DNA from: Burkholderiales bacterium
Lineage (GTDB): Bacteria; Pseudomonadota; Gammaproteobacteria; Burkholderiales; Burkholderiaceae_C
Length of the DNA: 42,514 bases
Assembly (NCBI GenBank): GCA_003963005.1
Contig: RXJW01000058.1
Coordinates: 1 to 42,514, forward strand
Direction: 5' to 3'
This document shows, in pieces, positions 15,280-22,795 of the stretch; the stretch's first letter is position 1; each line of letters begins with the position of its first letter. A program made the position numbers and the translations under genes. A model generated the notes under the pieces. It ran no database searches and was not told the origin of the DNA. It saw only the letters and a program-made list of their open reading frames with translations.

Positions 15280-16689
15280 CTAGCCCTTGGGCGCCGGATC
15301 GGTCTTGACCACCAGCAGCGCCCCGACCAGCAGTTCGGCCCACCGGAGGCTGTCGAAGACCAGAGCGCGCAAGATGGGCTTGCTGCCGTGGACGTCGCCC
15401 ATGTGGGAGCGGAGCGTCTGCATGACGTAGGCACCCCTGACGAGCGCCCCCTCCAGGTTGCGCGCAAAGAGCCCTGCGTCAGCGGGCTGCCATTGCAGTT
15501 CGGCTAGGCGGCCTTCCAAATCCACCAGGATGCCACGCGCGGCCATGGCGCGTTTGCAGCCTTCCTGGAACGTCGCCCTTGTGGGATCGCCTAGATTGGC
15601 TTCGCGATAGACCTTTGCTACGGCGGCGTCTACAGCGCCGGCAGCGGCGGAGATGGCGCCCCCAAGATCGCCGTCACGAAGACGCTGGGCAGCCTTCAGC
15701 AGGTCCGGATGGGCATCGGCGGGCATATCTTCCAACGCGCCGGAATCGAACAGCGCCACGGGAAGCAACTTGCCATCGATAAACGACCAACCCAGCCGGC
15801 TCAGGTGGCCGGAAAGCTTCTCCTCCGCTTCGGGCTCGCGGCTCAGTATCTCCTCTATGAGAATGGCGAGAAACCGGGCCGTGTGCTGGGCATCCATGTC
15901 CCGCAACTGGCGGTCGATGGCCGCGAGGAGCTGGCCTTTGGTGACATTGGAGCCGCTGCCCTGAACGAGATCAGCTGCCGCGGTCACGTCAAAGCCGGCA
16001 AGCCCGGCGATGTCCTTGATCTCGTCGAACTTAAAGCCTTGCAGGCAGGTCCGCGCCGGCGGCCAGGCGCTGGTCAAGGCAGTAGGCGAATGTGTCGGTA
16101 CGGATTCCGCACGTGTGTCTTCCTGCGGCCGGTCATCCGCCAGCGTGCCCGGGAAATAAGTGGGGCCGCGCTGCCAACTGCGGACGTCCGCGGCCAGCTC
16201 CGTGAAGGTGCTGAACTGAAGAATTTTTTCGCCCGGGCTTACAGAGGCCTCCTCCAGCGCCACGTTCAGCGACGAGCCCATGTGCCAGGCCACGGTATCC
16301 ATCATGTGCCGCAACACCTCCAGCACGACCTCGGGTGTCAGCTCAATGGCCTCGGCCAATTCATTGACCTTGTAGGGCCGCAGCTGCGTCTGCAGGTACT
16401 GCGCCCGCAGCGCTGCATAGATCCGCTCAATGTTCGCAAGCCGTTCCCGCGCCGCCGGCGTGTCGATCAGCGGGACGGCAGTGGACTGGACGTAGTAGTG
16501 GTCGTTGTCTCGCTTGAGCCAGCCCTTGGCCTCCATGCCGTCGAGTTCTGCCCAATGCGGCACGTGCATCGAGCGGAACTTGTAGTAAGGCACGCCGCCG
16601 CGGCGTTCCAGCATCTCTCCAAGGAGTTGTCCGAGCAGCTCGCCCTGCAGGGGTGTTGGCTGCCCACCAGCCAGATCCGCGGAGTTCAT
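15280..16689 (-). CDS. Abi_C-like partner of the caspase-helicase
   Basis: This 469-residue protein begins at ATG 16689, overlapping the helicase stop by four bases (ATGA), so the two are translationally coupled. Residues 1-120 look like winged-helix DNA-binding or interaction modules (LLGQLLGEMLERRGGVPYYK, MEAKGWLKRDNDHYYVQ, LAEAIELTPEVVLEVLRHMM). The C-terminal third has AAQRLRDGDLGGAISAAAGA, VDAAVAKVYREAN and FQEGCKRAMAARG, resembling the Abi_C domain found at the end of some abortive-infection proteins. No nuclease motif is evident. The coupling implies that it works with the caspase-helicase. The domain call comes from pattern only; the function is not known. Confidence 0.65.
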   Translation of the reverse strand: MNSADLAGGQPTPLQGELLGQLLGEMLERRGGVPYYKFRSMHVPHWAELDGMEAKGWLKRDNDHYYVQSTAVPLIDTPAARERLANIERIYAALRAQYLQTQLRPYKVNELAEAIELTPEVVLEVLRHMMDTVAWHMGSSLNVALEEASVSPGEKILQFSTFTELAADVRSWQRGPTYFPGTLADDRPQEDTRAESVPTHSPTALTSAWPPARTCLQGFKFDEIKDIAGLAGFDVTAAADLVQGSGSNVTKGQLLAAIDRQLRDMDAQHTARFLAILIEEILSREPEAEEKLSGHLSRLGWSFIDGKLLPVALFDSGALEDMPADAHPDLLKAAQRLRDGDLGGAISAAAGAVDAAVAKVYREANLGDPTRATFQEGCKRAMAARGILVDLEGRLAELQWQPADAGLFARNLEGALVRGAYVMQTLRSHMGDVHGSKPILRALVFDSLRWAELLVGALLVVKTDPAPKG

Positions 16690-18710
16690 GACGGTGTCCC
16701 TGATGCGGTCTTGGGCCTCATCAGCCGAAACATCGCCGCGCCTACGCAAGCCTGCAGTCGGGCATCGTCGAGCGCGCTGAGTTGGTCCAGCGTTACGACG
16801 CCGATCTGAATCAAGGCCAGGCACTGTCCACGCGACAAGCGCGGTCGGATGCCCGCCAGCGGCAGGGCGGCCTCCGGAAGCCCGAATTCCAGCCGGGTTA
16901 ACAGCACGTCTAGGGCCGTGAGGAAATCAGGCTGGTCGGGAAACAGCGCGGCCAGAATGCGGTGTGCAGAGCGCAGATGGAACCGCGTGCCCTCGGCGAT
17001 GCTCATGATGTCGCCGTACCGGATCGCGCCCTGATAGGGGTTGGCCGTATAGGTCCGCTCCAGCACGTCCACGGGCACGCCCTCGACCCAATCGAACAGG
17101 ATGCTGGCGCGCTTGCTGCGCCGCCACAGCTCGTGTTCGTCGGCGCCATAGCGCTGGAGGGTGCGGGAGACGCCATCGCCGTATTTCTGAATGACGTCCG
17201 AGACGCGTGCCGCCTCGCTGCGGTTGCGCGTGTAGATCGGGGTGTAGATGTCCGACATTTCCGCCAGCACCTGAACAAGCCCGAGCACATTGATCGGTGG
17301 CGTCGCTGCGAGGTCGAGGCCGCGCATCAGCTCGACCATGCGCAGTCCCGACTCGAACGACAGCGAAGAGGCCCCGACCGCCTGGCCGAGCATGGTCAGG
17401 TGGACAACGTCGCCTTCCTTCTCGGCCAGGCCAGCTTGAAGCAGCCGCGCCACGAACTCCGCAATTCGTTGCGAGATCGCCGGGACCCAGCCAGGGTGAG
17501 CCCGCGAGGCGGCATAGCCGCCGAAGGTGTTGACCAGCAGCCCGGGAATCTCGTCTTCCCGGACCGCTCGCACTTGGCTAAGCAGCCGCAGCACCCACGT
17601 CGCCATCGCGGCGTCAGAAAACGATGACCTCACGTCCTCGGGGGCGCCCATCACGTAGCGCTGAAAGAGCCTCGCGCGCTCCATGGAGGTGTCCGCCAGC
17701 AGGATGGCCTTGCCAGTCTCATTGAAGCCAAGGCGGCCCGCGCGACCGGCCATGTTCTTGTACTCTGCGATGGTGAAGGGGCGTCCGTCCTCGCCTAGGA
17801 ACTCCTGTTCAGCCAGGATCACCGTGGACGCCGGCGTGTTGATGCCTGCGGCCAGCGTGGTGGTCGACGCCAGCACATGGATACCCCCGTTCAAGTCGCG
17901 AAACCCGCGCTCCACTGCCTCGCGCTCGGCGCGCAGTAGGTTGGTGCTGTGAAAGGCGGTGCCGCCTTCCAGGCAGGTGCGCAGGTCCTGCGACGCGGCC
18001 GTGAGGTCCTGGTCCGGCAGCGCCTCCAGGGCCGACGTCGCCGGGCCTTTGCCGATCTCCGCAGCCAAGTAGCGCGCGCAGCCTTGTGCGGAACCTCGCT
18101 GGTTGCGGAAGATGATGACCTTTTCTCCGTTGGCAACCAGCTTCTGGACCAGTGGCACCAGCATGTCCTGTGTCTCGGGCTTTGCCTTGCGCTGGCGGAT
18201 CTCATGTCGCGCCAGCAGCGCCTCTACCTTGGTCGACCCGTCGACATCCCGAAATTGGAAAGTGCCTGAACGATCCATGACGCCCTCGATCAGCGGCACC
18301 GGCCGATCCTGGGACAGCAGCACCGGCATGTCGAGCCAGTTCTCAAAGCCATTGAGCCTGCCAAGCACGGCCGAAAGCACGATCAGCTGCGGCTCGATGC
18401 CTCGTGTTCGTGCTCGTAGCAGAAGCGCCAGGATCAGCTCAACGATGATGCCGCGTCGCGGGTCGGTAATGAACTGACCCTCGTCGACCACGACGAGGCC
18501 CAGACGGCTGAGTACATGAGGTGCACCGAGGGCCAAGTTCAGAAAGGTCTCGTAGGTGAAAAAGCCAAGGTCATAGCGGCCGCCGAGCACATCCCCCACG
18601 CTGTCCGTGGCGTCGCCAGTGCAGCGGATCACCCGCATGCCCGCGGCGCCGTATCGCTCGCTGAACTCTTCGAGCTTCTCGTTCACGATCGCCCGATACG
18701 GCAGCAGGAA
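16686..18710 (-). pseudogene. Caspase-helicase gene, 3' part (helicase), split by IS3
   Basis: This is the larger fragment of a fused caspase-helicase gene. It carries helicase motif II as LVVVDEGQF, motif III VLSAVLG, motif IV VIIFRNQRG, motif V STTTLAAGINTP and motif VI NMAGRAGRLGFNETG, the Ski2/Hel308-like set, then a winged-helix and ratchet-like region and a C-terminal helix-hairpin-helix-like end (LIQIGVVTLDQLSALDDARL). It lacks motif I and Ia, which are on the other side of the insertion element. A GTG at 18684-18686 could start a 666-residue product, but it would have no Walker A motif. Read-through from 18710 gives FLLPYRAIVNEKLEEF, the conserved motif Ia area. Its stop overlaps the Abi_C-like gene. 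Confidence 0.85.
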
Positions 18711-18736
18711 TGAACCGCCCCGCGTTCCGCGGAGGC
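18711..18736 (+). repeat. IS3 terminal inverted repeat (one end)
   Basis: Begins TGAACCGCCCCG and ends GGAGGC at 18736. It pairs imperfectly with 19998-20023 on the opposite strand, with four or five mismatches in the middle. It is the binding site for the element's transposase. Confidence 0.9.
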
Positions 18737-18749
18737 CGTTTGGTTTAAG

Positions 18750-19595
18750 TCAGACGGTCGCGGCCTGACCAGCGCGTTGACGATGGTAGTTGGCCTCGAA
18801 CTCGGCCGGCGGGATGTAGCCCAGCGGCTCCATCAATCGATGGTGGTTGAACCAAGCCACCCATTCCAGCGTTGCCAGCTCCACCGCCTGCTTGGTCTTC
18901 CACGGCCCGCGTCGGTGGATCACCTCGGCCTTGTAGAGCCCGTTGATGGTCTCGGCCAAGGCGTTGTCGTAGCTGTCGCCCTTGGACCCCACTGATGGCT
19001 CGATGCCGGCTTCGGCCAGCCGCTCGCTGTAGCGAATGGACAGGTATTGCGAACCCCTGTCGGAGTGGTGCGTCAGGCTGCCGTCGTCGGACGGCTTGCG
19101 GTCATACAGCGCCTGCTCCAGCGCGTCGAGCACGAACTCGGTGTGCATCGAGCTGCTCTGGCGCCAACCCACGATGCGCCGGCTGAACACGTCCACGACG
19201 AACGCCACGTAGACCCAGCCCTGCCAGGTCGAGACGTAGGTGAAGTCCGAGACCCACAGCTGGTTGGGCCGCTCGGCCCGGAACTGTCGGTTGACCCTAT
19301 CCAGCGGGCATGGCGCCTTCGGGTCAGGGACGGTGGTACGCACCGCCTTGCCTCGGCGCACGCCCTGCAGGCCCTGCTGGCGCATCAACCTCTCGACGGT
19401 GCAGCGCGCTACCGCCACGCCTTCGCGGTTGAGCTGGCGCCAGACCTTGTCGGCACCGTAGACCTGCATGTTGGCCTGCCACACGCGCGAGACCTGAGGC
19501 GCCAGGCTGGCATCGCGCTGCGCGCGTCGCGAGCACAGCGCCGGGTTGCGCTGGCGGGCAGCATGGCGCCAGTACGCCGACGGGGCGATCTGCAT
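18750..19595 (-). CDS. IS3 transposase OrfB (DDE domain)
   Basis: OrfB holds the catalytic domain. The first Asp is in WVSDFTYVSTWQGW, the second in THHSDRGSQYLS, and the Glu in NALAETINGLYKAE, the DD(35)E arrangement. An N-terminal region (YGADKVWRQLNREGVAVARC) is the HTH_21-type domain typical of IS3. The listed start at 19595 (MQIAPSAYW) is the first ATG; the frame is open further upstream and is normally reached from orfA by a -1 ribosomal frameshift at TTTTTC, giving a fused OrfAB. Intact. Confidence 0.93.
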   Translation of the reverse strand: MQIAPSAYWRHAARQRNPALCSRRAQRDASLAPQVSRVWQANMQVYGADKVWRQLNREGVAVARCTVERLMRQQGLQGVRRGKAVRTTVPDPKAPCPLDRVNRQFRAERPNQLWVSDFTYVSTWQGWVYVAFVVDVFSRRIVGWRQSSSMHTEFVLDALEQALYDRKPSDDGSLTHHSDRGSQYLSIRYSERLAEAGIEPSVGSKGDSYDNALAETINGLYKAEVIHRRGPWKTKQAVELATLEWVAWFNHHRLMEPLGYIPPAEFEANYHRQRAGQAATV

Positions 19596-19651
19596 GACGC
19601 GACAGATCGACTCGACCCCGAACTGCAGGCGATGCTGGTCGACGAAGACCT

Positions 19652-19975
19652 TCAGGACTTGATGCGGCGGTCGAGCTCCGCCTGGGCGAAAAACGCGCTG
19701 GCCAACTTCAAGATCTCGTTGGCCTTGCGCAGTTCACGCACTTCGCGCTCGAGGTCCTTGATGCGCTGGGCCTCGGCCGTTGAGACGCCTTCGCGCTGGC
19801 CAGCATCGACTTCGTGCTGCTTCACCCAGGTGTGCAGCGTCTGAGGCACGCAGCCGATCTTGGCCGCGATGGACTCGACTGCGGCCCACTGCGACGGGTG
19901 CTCGTGACGGTGCTCCAGCACCATGCGCACGGCGCGCTCGCGCACCTCAGGTGAAAACTTCGGGGACTTCCTCAT
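19652..19975 (-). CDS. IS3 OrfA (HTH protein)
   Basis: OrfA (107 residues) has a helix-turn-helix ([24 protein letters not shown]) and a leucine-zipper coiled coil ([19 protein letters not shown]), used for binding the ends and for dimerising. Near its 3' end the minus strand reads GCG TTT TTC GCC, a slippery sequence that lets ribosomes shift to the -1 frame and join orfB. Without the shift it ends at AELDRRIKS. Confidence 0.93.
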   Translation of the reverse strand: MRKSPKFSPEVRERAVRMVLEHRHEHPSQWAAVESIAAKIGCVPQTLHTWVKQHEVDAGQREGVSTAEAQRIKDLEREVRELRKANEILKLASAFFAQAELDRRIKS

Positions 19976-19997
19976 GGCTCCATTCTCTAGAGTTGGA

Positions 19998-20023
19998 GCC
20001 TCCTCGATACCCGGGGCGGTTCA
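19998..20023 (-). repeat. IS3 terminal inverted repeat (other end)
   Basis: Read on the minus strand it begins TGAACCGCCCCG and ends GGAGGC. It is followed on the plus strand by the second copy of the GGAA target duplication at 20024-20027. Confidence 0.9.
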
Positions 20024-21020
20024 GGAATGCCGCCTTCTTCCCAGCCACGACGGACTGCACGGCGGCCAGCTCGCCCACCATGGTCTTGCCCGAACTCGTT
20101 GGTGCGACCGTCAGCAGCGATTTGCCGGCCAGGACACCGAACTCGTTGACGGCGCGCAGCTGCAACGGATTGAGACCGCCTTGGAAGCGAGCCTTCCACT
20201 GGTCGACAACCGCATTAGGGAAGCCGTGAGCCAGCAATTCGTCGAACTGCCCCGTGATCCGCTCAACCGCTGTCCAGGGAAAGGCGGCCTGGTAGTTGTC
20301 TCCTCGCTTGAGACGCGGGAAGACCAAGCCACCTTGGACCGCGCCGAGGAACACCGGTGTCTGGGAAACGCCGAGGCGCTGCGCCTCGACGCGTGCGATC
20401 TGGATGATCTGGTCGGCTACGGCCGGGAAGCTGACGTGATCGTCGTTAACGCCAGTCATGGCCTGGATCACCGCGAAGGTCAGCAGCCCGTGGCCGGTGC
20501 CCGGCTGCTCCCAGGCGACTTCACGCGCGGTGCATGCAGACAGCAGGATGCGGCCTTCGCCAGCGATCCGCTCAACAGCGAAAACACTGCGCGGCTGCGC
20601 AGCAACCTGGAGCACCCGGCCAGGCGCGTGGCCGCTGAAGCAGCAATCCAGGATGCAGAGGACCACTCTCGCTTGCGTTGCCTTGAATGCGTCCGCGAGA
20701 TCCGCCATGGACAGCGTTGAGCCCGGCAGGTCGGCCGTCGTAGTGTCGTAGAGCGCCAATCCACCATCCGGCGATCCGTGACCAGCAAAGCTGATGACGA
20801 GCACATCATCGGCTGTCGCGCTGGTCAGGGTCCCGAAAATGGCCTTGGAGACAGCCTCCTTGGTGGCGTGCTCATCGATGAGCAACTGGGCGCTCAAGTC
20901 CGGTACCGAGTCCATGAACAGCGCGTTCAGCGCCTTGGCATCGCGCACAGCGCCGGTCAGCTCGTCGATGTTCGGGTCGAGCTGTTTGTTGATGCCGACG
21001 AAGATGGCTTTGACTGCCAT
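20024..21020 (-). pseudogene. Caspase-helicase gene, 5' part (caspase + motif I), split by IS3
   Basis: The N-terminal domain (residues 1 to about 250) is a caspase-like C14 peptidase: strand VKAIFVGINK, catalytic His81 in ISFAGHGSPDG, and the Cys box CILDCCFSGH with D125 and C127 placed as in DxCxSG. After it comes a linker and the beginning of a Ski2-like helicase: Q-motif-like LNPLQLRAVNEFG and Walker A VAPTSSGKTMVGEL (K312). At FL (332-333) the frame enters the insertion element and ends at 19947 after 24 foreign residues, giving a 357-residue truncated product. That product still contains the whole caspase domain. The ATG at 21020 has GGGAGGAAACC upstream. Protease and helicase in one chain suggest that helicase activity on foreign nucleic acid gates proteolysis; this is inferred. 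Confidence 0.88.
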
Positions 21021-21238
21021 GGTTTCCTCCCTGCAGCCGGATCTCTGGCGTCCGACTCATGCGGATGATGATGCTAGGACATTGCCCGCGCCACTGGGTG
21101 GTGGCTGATGACTGCATTTCCAGTCAATGGGGGGCAAACGTGGCTCGACCATCGGCAGCGCCACACCGACTTTGGCAGTGTCCGGAAGCCATCTGCCTCA
21201 ATGCGCGCGATCGGCAGCACAGCCGTAGCCAGGCTATC

Positions 21239-21820
21239 TCAAGGTGTGAGCGGCACCTGGGAGCCTTTCAGTGCTGCAGCAAGCATGCCGTGGAGATTCC
21301 CGGTGCCGGGCTCGGTGAGACTCTCGGCCCAGAGGGCTCGGAGCGACCGCAATCCATCACCGAAGATGGCGTAGCAGTCCATGCCGTGCTGCTGCGCCGA
21401 GCAGTAAGCGATACCGGCGAATCCCTGGCCGAGTGCCTGCATAGCAAGCTCTTGCGTATGGTGCAGACGAAGTGACTGGAGCACCGGCCAGCTGCTGGCG
21501 TGCATGCGCAGATCCAGCAGCTTCAACGGCGCCGCAGTCTGCAAGCACAGCAGTGCTCTCTGTGCCGCTGCCTGCATGGATACGCTGATGACTTCACGTC
21601 GGCACAAAGATTCATAGACCGCGGTCTCGGGCGCTTCGGCAAAGTAGCCTACCGACACACCGGCGACATCAAAGCGCCCGCTCAGCAGGCCCGAGGGCGG
21701 CAGTAGGAGACGCCCGATCCGCACGGTGCCACGGCGGGCGCGGATACGTTGAACGCGATAGAGGACGGTGGGAGCGGGTAGCTCAAAACTGGGTACAAAT
21801 TCGAGGTCGGCAAGCTTCAT
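21239..21820 (-). CDS. RES-domain toxin
   Basis: The 193-residue product has the RES family signature: the Arg in LYRVQRIRA (residue 22), the Glu in APETAVYESLCRRE (E70) and the Ser in GIAYCSAQQHG (S141). RES proteins act as toxins that degrade NAD+ and are neutralised by an Xre-type partner. The partner gene lies immediately upstream, ending 9 bases before this ATG, as is usual for RES-Xre modules. The length is normal. It sits 218 bases from the caspase gene. Confidence 0.85.
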   Translation of the reverse strand: MKLADLEFVPSFELPAPTVLYRVQRIRARRGTVRIGRLLLPPSGLLSGRFDVAGVSVGYFAEAPETAVYESLCRREVISVSMQAAAQRALLCLQTAAPLKLLDLRMHASSWPVLQSLRLHHTQELAMQALGQGFAGIAYCSAQQHGMDCYAIFGDGLRSLRALWAESLTEPGTGNLHGMLAAALKGSQVPLTP

Positions 21821-21829
21821 GCGGGTCGA

Positions 21830-22300
21830 TCAAGTGCCCTCCGCCAATGCCAGTGCGAGGACGCGCGCCGTATCGCCTTGTTCGATCGCCTGGCGAGGTG
21901 TCCGTCCGTTGAGACTGCCAAGAGGCGTCTCTAGAAACGACAACAGAGCCCAGCCTTCGCTGGTCCCCAAGGCCTGGGCAAGCTCGGGAATCACATCCCA
22001 CAACGCGGGCTCAAACTGCCATTTCGGCAGTCGAAAGCCGCGACGGGTTTGGGTCAAGCCGATGGCTCGTCCCTTGGCGATCCATGCGTTGATGGTCACG
22101 CGGGTGGTGCTGGCGAGCTCGGCAGCCTGCTCCGTGGTCACCATGTCGCCAGCCTGCAAGCGCTCAGTGCGGGCAGCGAGGCTGCCGGCCAGTAGTGCGC
22201 GAGTTTGAGTGGCAGAGACATAGGGCGACGGTCGCTGTGTGGCGCGGGGCGCGCTTGCTGAGCTTTGTGCGGATGGGTAAGTGCTGGAGGTGGACTTCAT
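21830..22300 (-). CDS. Xre/MbcA/ParS-type antitoxin of RES toxin
   Basis: The 156-residue antitoxin has an N-terminal low-complexity stretch rich in Ser, a MerR/Xre-like helix-turn-helix (TTEQAAELASTTRVTINAWI, roughly residues 55-75) and the C-terminal DUF2384 toxin-binding region (LETPLGSLNGRTPRQAIEQG). It should bind the RES toxin and repress the shared promoter. The ATG at 22300 (MKSTSST) has no clear ribosome site; an upstream TTG at 22324 is possible. The gene precedes the toxin, the standard order. Confidence 0.82.
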   Translation of the reverse strand: MKSTSSTYPSAQSSASAPRATQRPSPYVSATQTRALLAGSLAARTERLQAGDMVTTEQAAELASTTRVTINAWIAKGRAIGLTQTRRGFRLPKWQFEPALWDVIPELAQALGTSEGWALLSFLETPLGSLNGRTPRQAIEQGDTARVLALALAEGT

Positions 22301-22320
22301 GGCAACTTCGATCGACCGAT

Positions 22321-22623
22321 TCAAGGGGCATTGCGCGCATTGACCTTCGTCGCGCCGAAGAAACCGCGCGACAACGCTTGCGCGTGAGCCCGCTTGAGCT
22401 TTATCACCGGGCGGGCAGGTTCGCCACAGGGATGCACGACGACAGTCTGCGCCGGCGTCTGCTGAAACACGCGGCGCATGTAGTCAAAGTAGTTGGCTCC
22501 CGATCCACGCCTGCTGATCATCACTTCGGCGAGTACGGGGAGTTGGTGCCGCCGACCACAGTTGCCAGCAACCACTTGAAGTGCATCAAGCACCTGCTCC
22601 AGGGGAGCCTTCAGGACGATCAT
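22321..22623 (-). CDS. Short protein resembling beta-clamp N-terminus
   Basis: The first 40 of 100 residues (MIVLKAPLEQVLDALQVVAG, then RRHQLPVLAEVMI) strongly resemble the start of DNA polymerase III beta (DnaN): the helix, the conserved RRxTLPILANxLI block and the next strand. After that the match is lost, and the rest (YFDYMRRVFQQTPAQTVVVH, then basic) is unlike DnaN. It is too short to form a clamp. AAAGGA stands 5 bases before the ATG. It ends 20 bases before the antitoxin start. It may be a remnant, or a small protein that engages the replisome. Confidence 0.55.
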   Translation of the reverse strand: MIVLKAPLEQVLDALQVVAGNCGRRHQLPVLAEVMISRRGSGANYFDYMRRVFQQTPAQTVVVHPCGEPARPVIKLKRAHAQALSRGFFGATKVNARNAP

Positions 22624-22758
22624 GCGATCCTTTCGTTTGGCAAGTTCGTTAAGTTCGATTATGCCAAGTCAACGCCACTCCTGCTCGGCCTGAGGCGCCA
22701 GTGAAAGGGGAGCGCAATGGCGTAGCTAGGAGTGCAGGCGAGCGCCTCCTTCAGAGAG

Positions 22759-22787
22759 TTGAAGCGATACCTACATTGCTGTAGAAT
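22759..22787 (+). promoter_or_regulatory. chrB promoter, sigma70-like
   Basis: TTGAAG at 22759-22764 and TAGAAT at 22782-22787 are separated by exactly 17 bases. Transcription should begin at about 22794-22795, which coincides with the chrB ATG at 22795, predicting a leaderless mRNA. No ribosome binding site precedes that ATG. Confidence 0.65.
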
Positions 22788-22795
22788 TTCCTACA
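22771..22795 (+). promoter_or_regulatory. Operator candidate over chrB promoter
   Basis: CTACA TTGC TGTAG at 22771-22784 is a perfect 5-bp inverted repeat that covers the spacer and start of the -10 box. A further CTACA half-site at 22791-22795 reaches the ATG. ChrB proteins are chromate-responsive regulators of chr operons, so this is a likely ChrB site; that link is inferred. Confidence 0.55.

Larger units (their letters stand above)
18711..20023 (-). mobile_element. IS3-family insertion sequence, 1313 bp
   Basis: The element runs from TGAACCGCCCCG at 18711 to CGGGGCGGTTCA at 20023. The ends are imperfect inverted repeats of about 26 bp (the inner part ends GGAGGC on both sides). Both flanks read GGAA (18707-18710 and 20024-20027), a 4-bp target duplication, in line with IS3 habits. 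It carries orfA and orfB on the minus strand with a frameshift site. Removing it and one GGAA restores the host gene's reading frame exactly, so this is a single clean insertion, likely recent. Confidence 0.95.
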
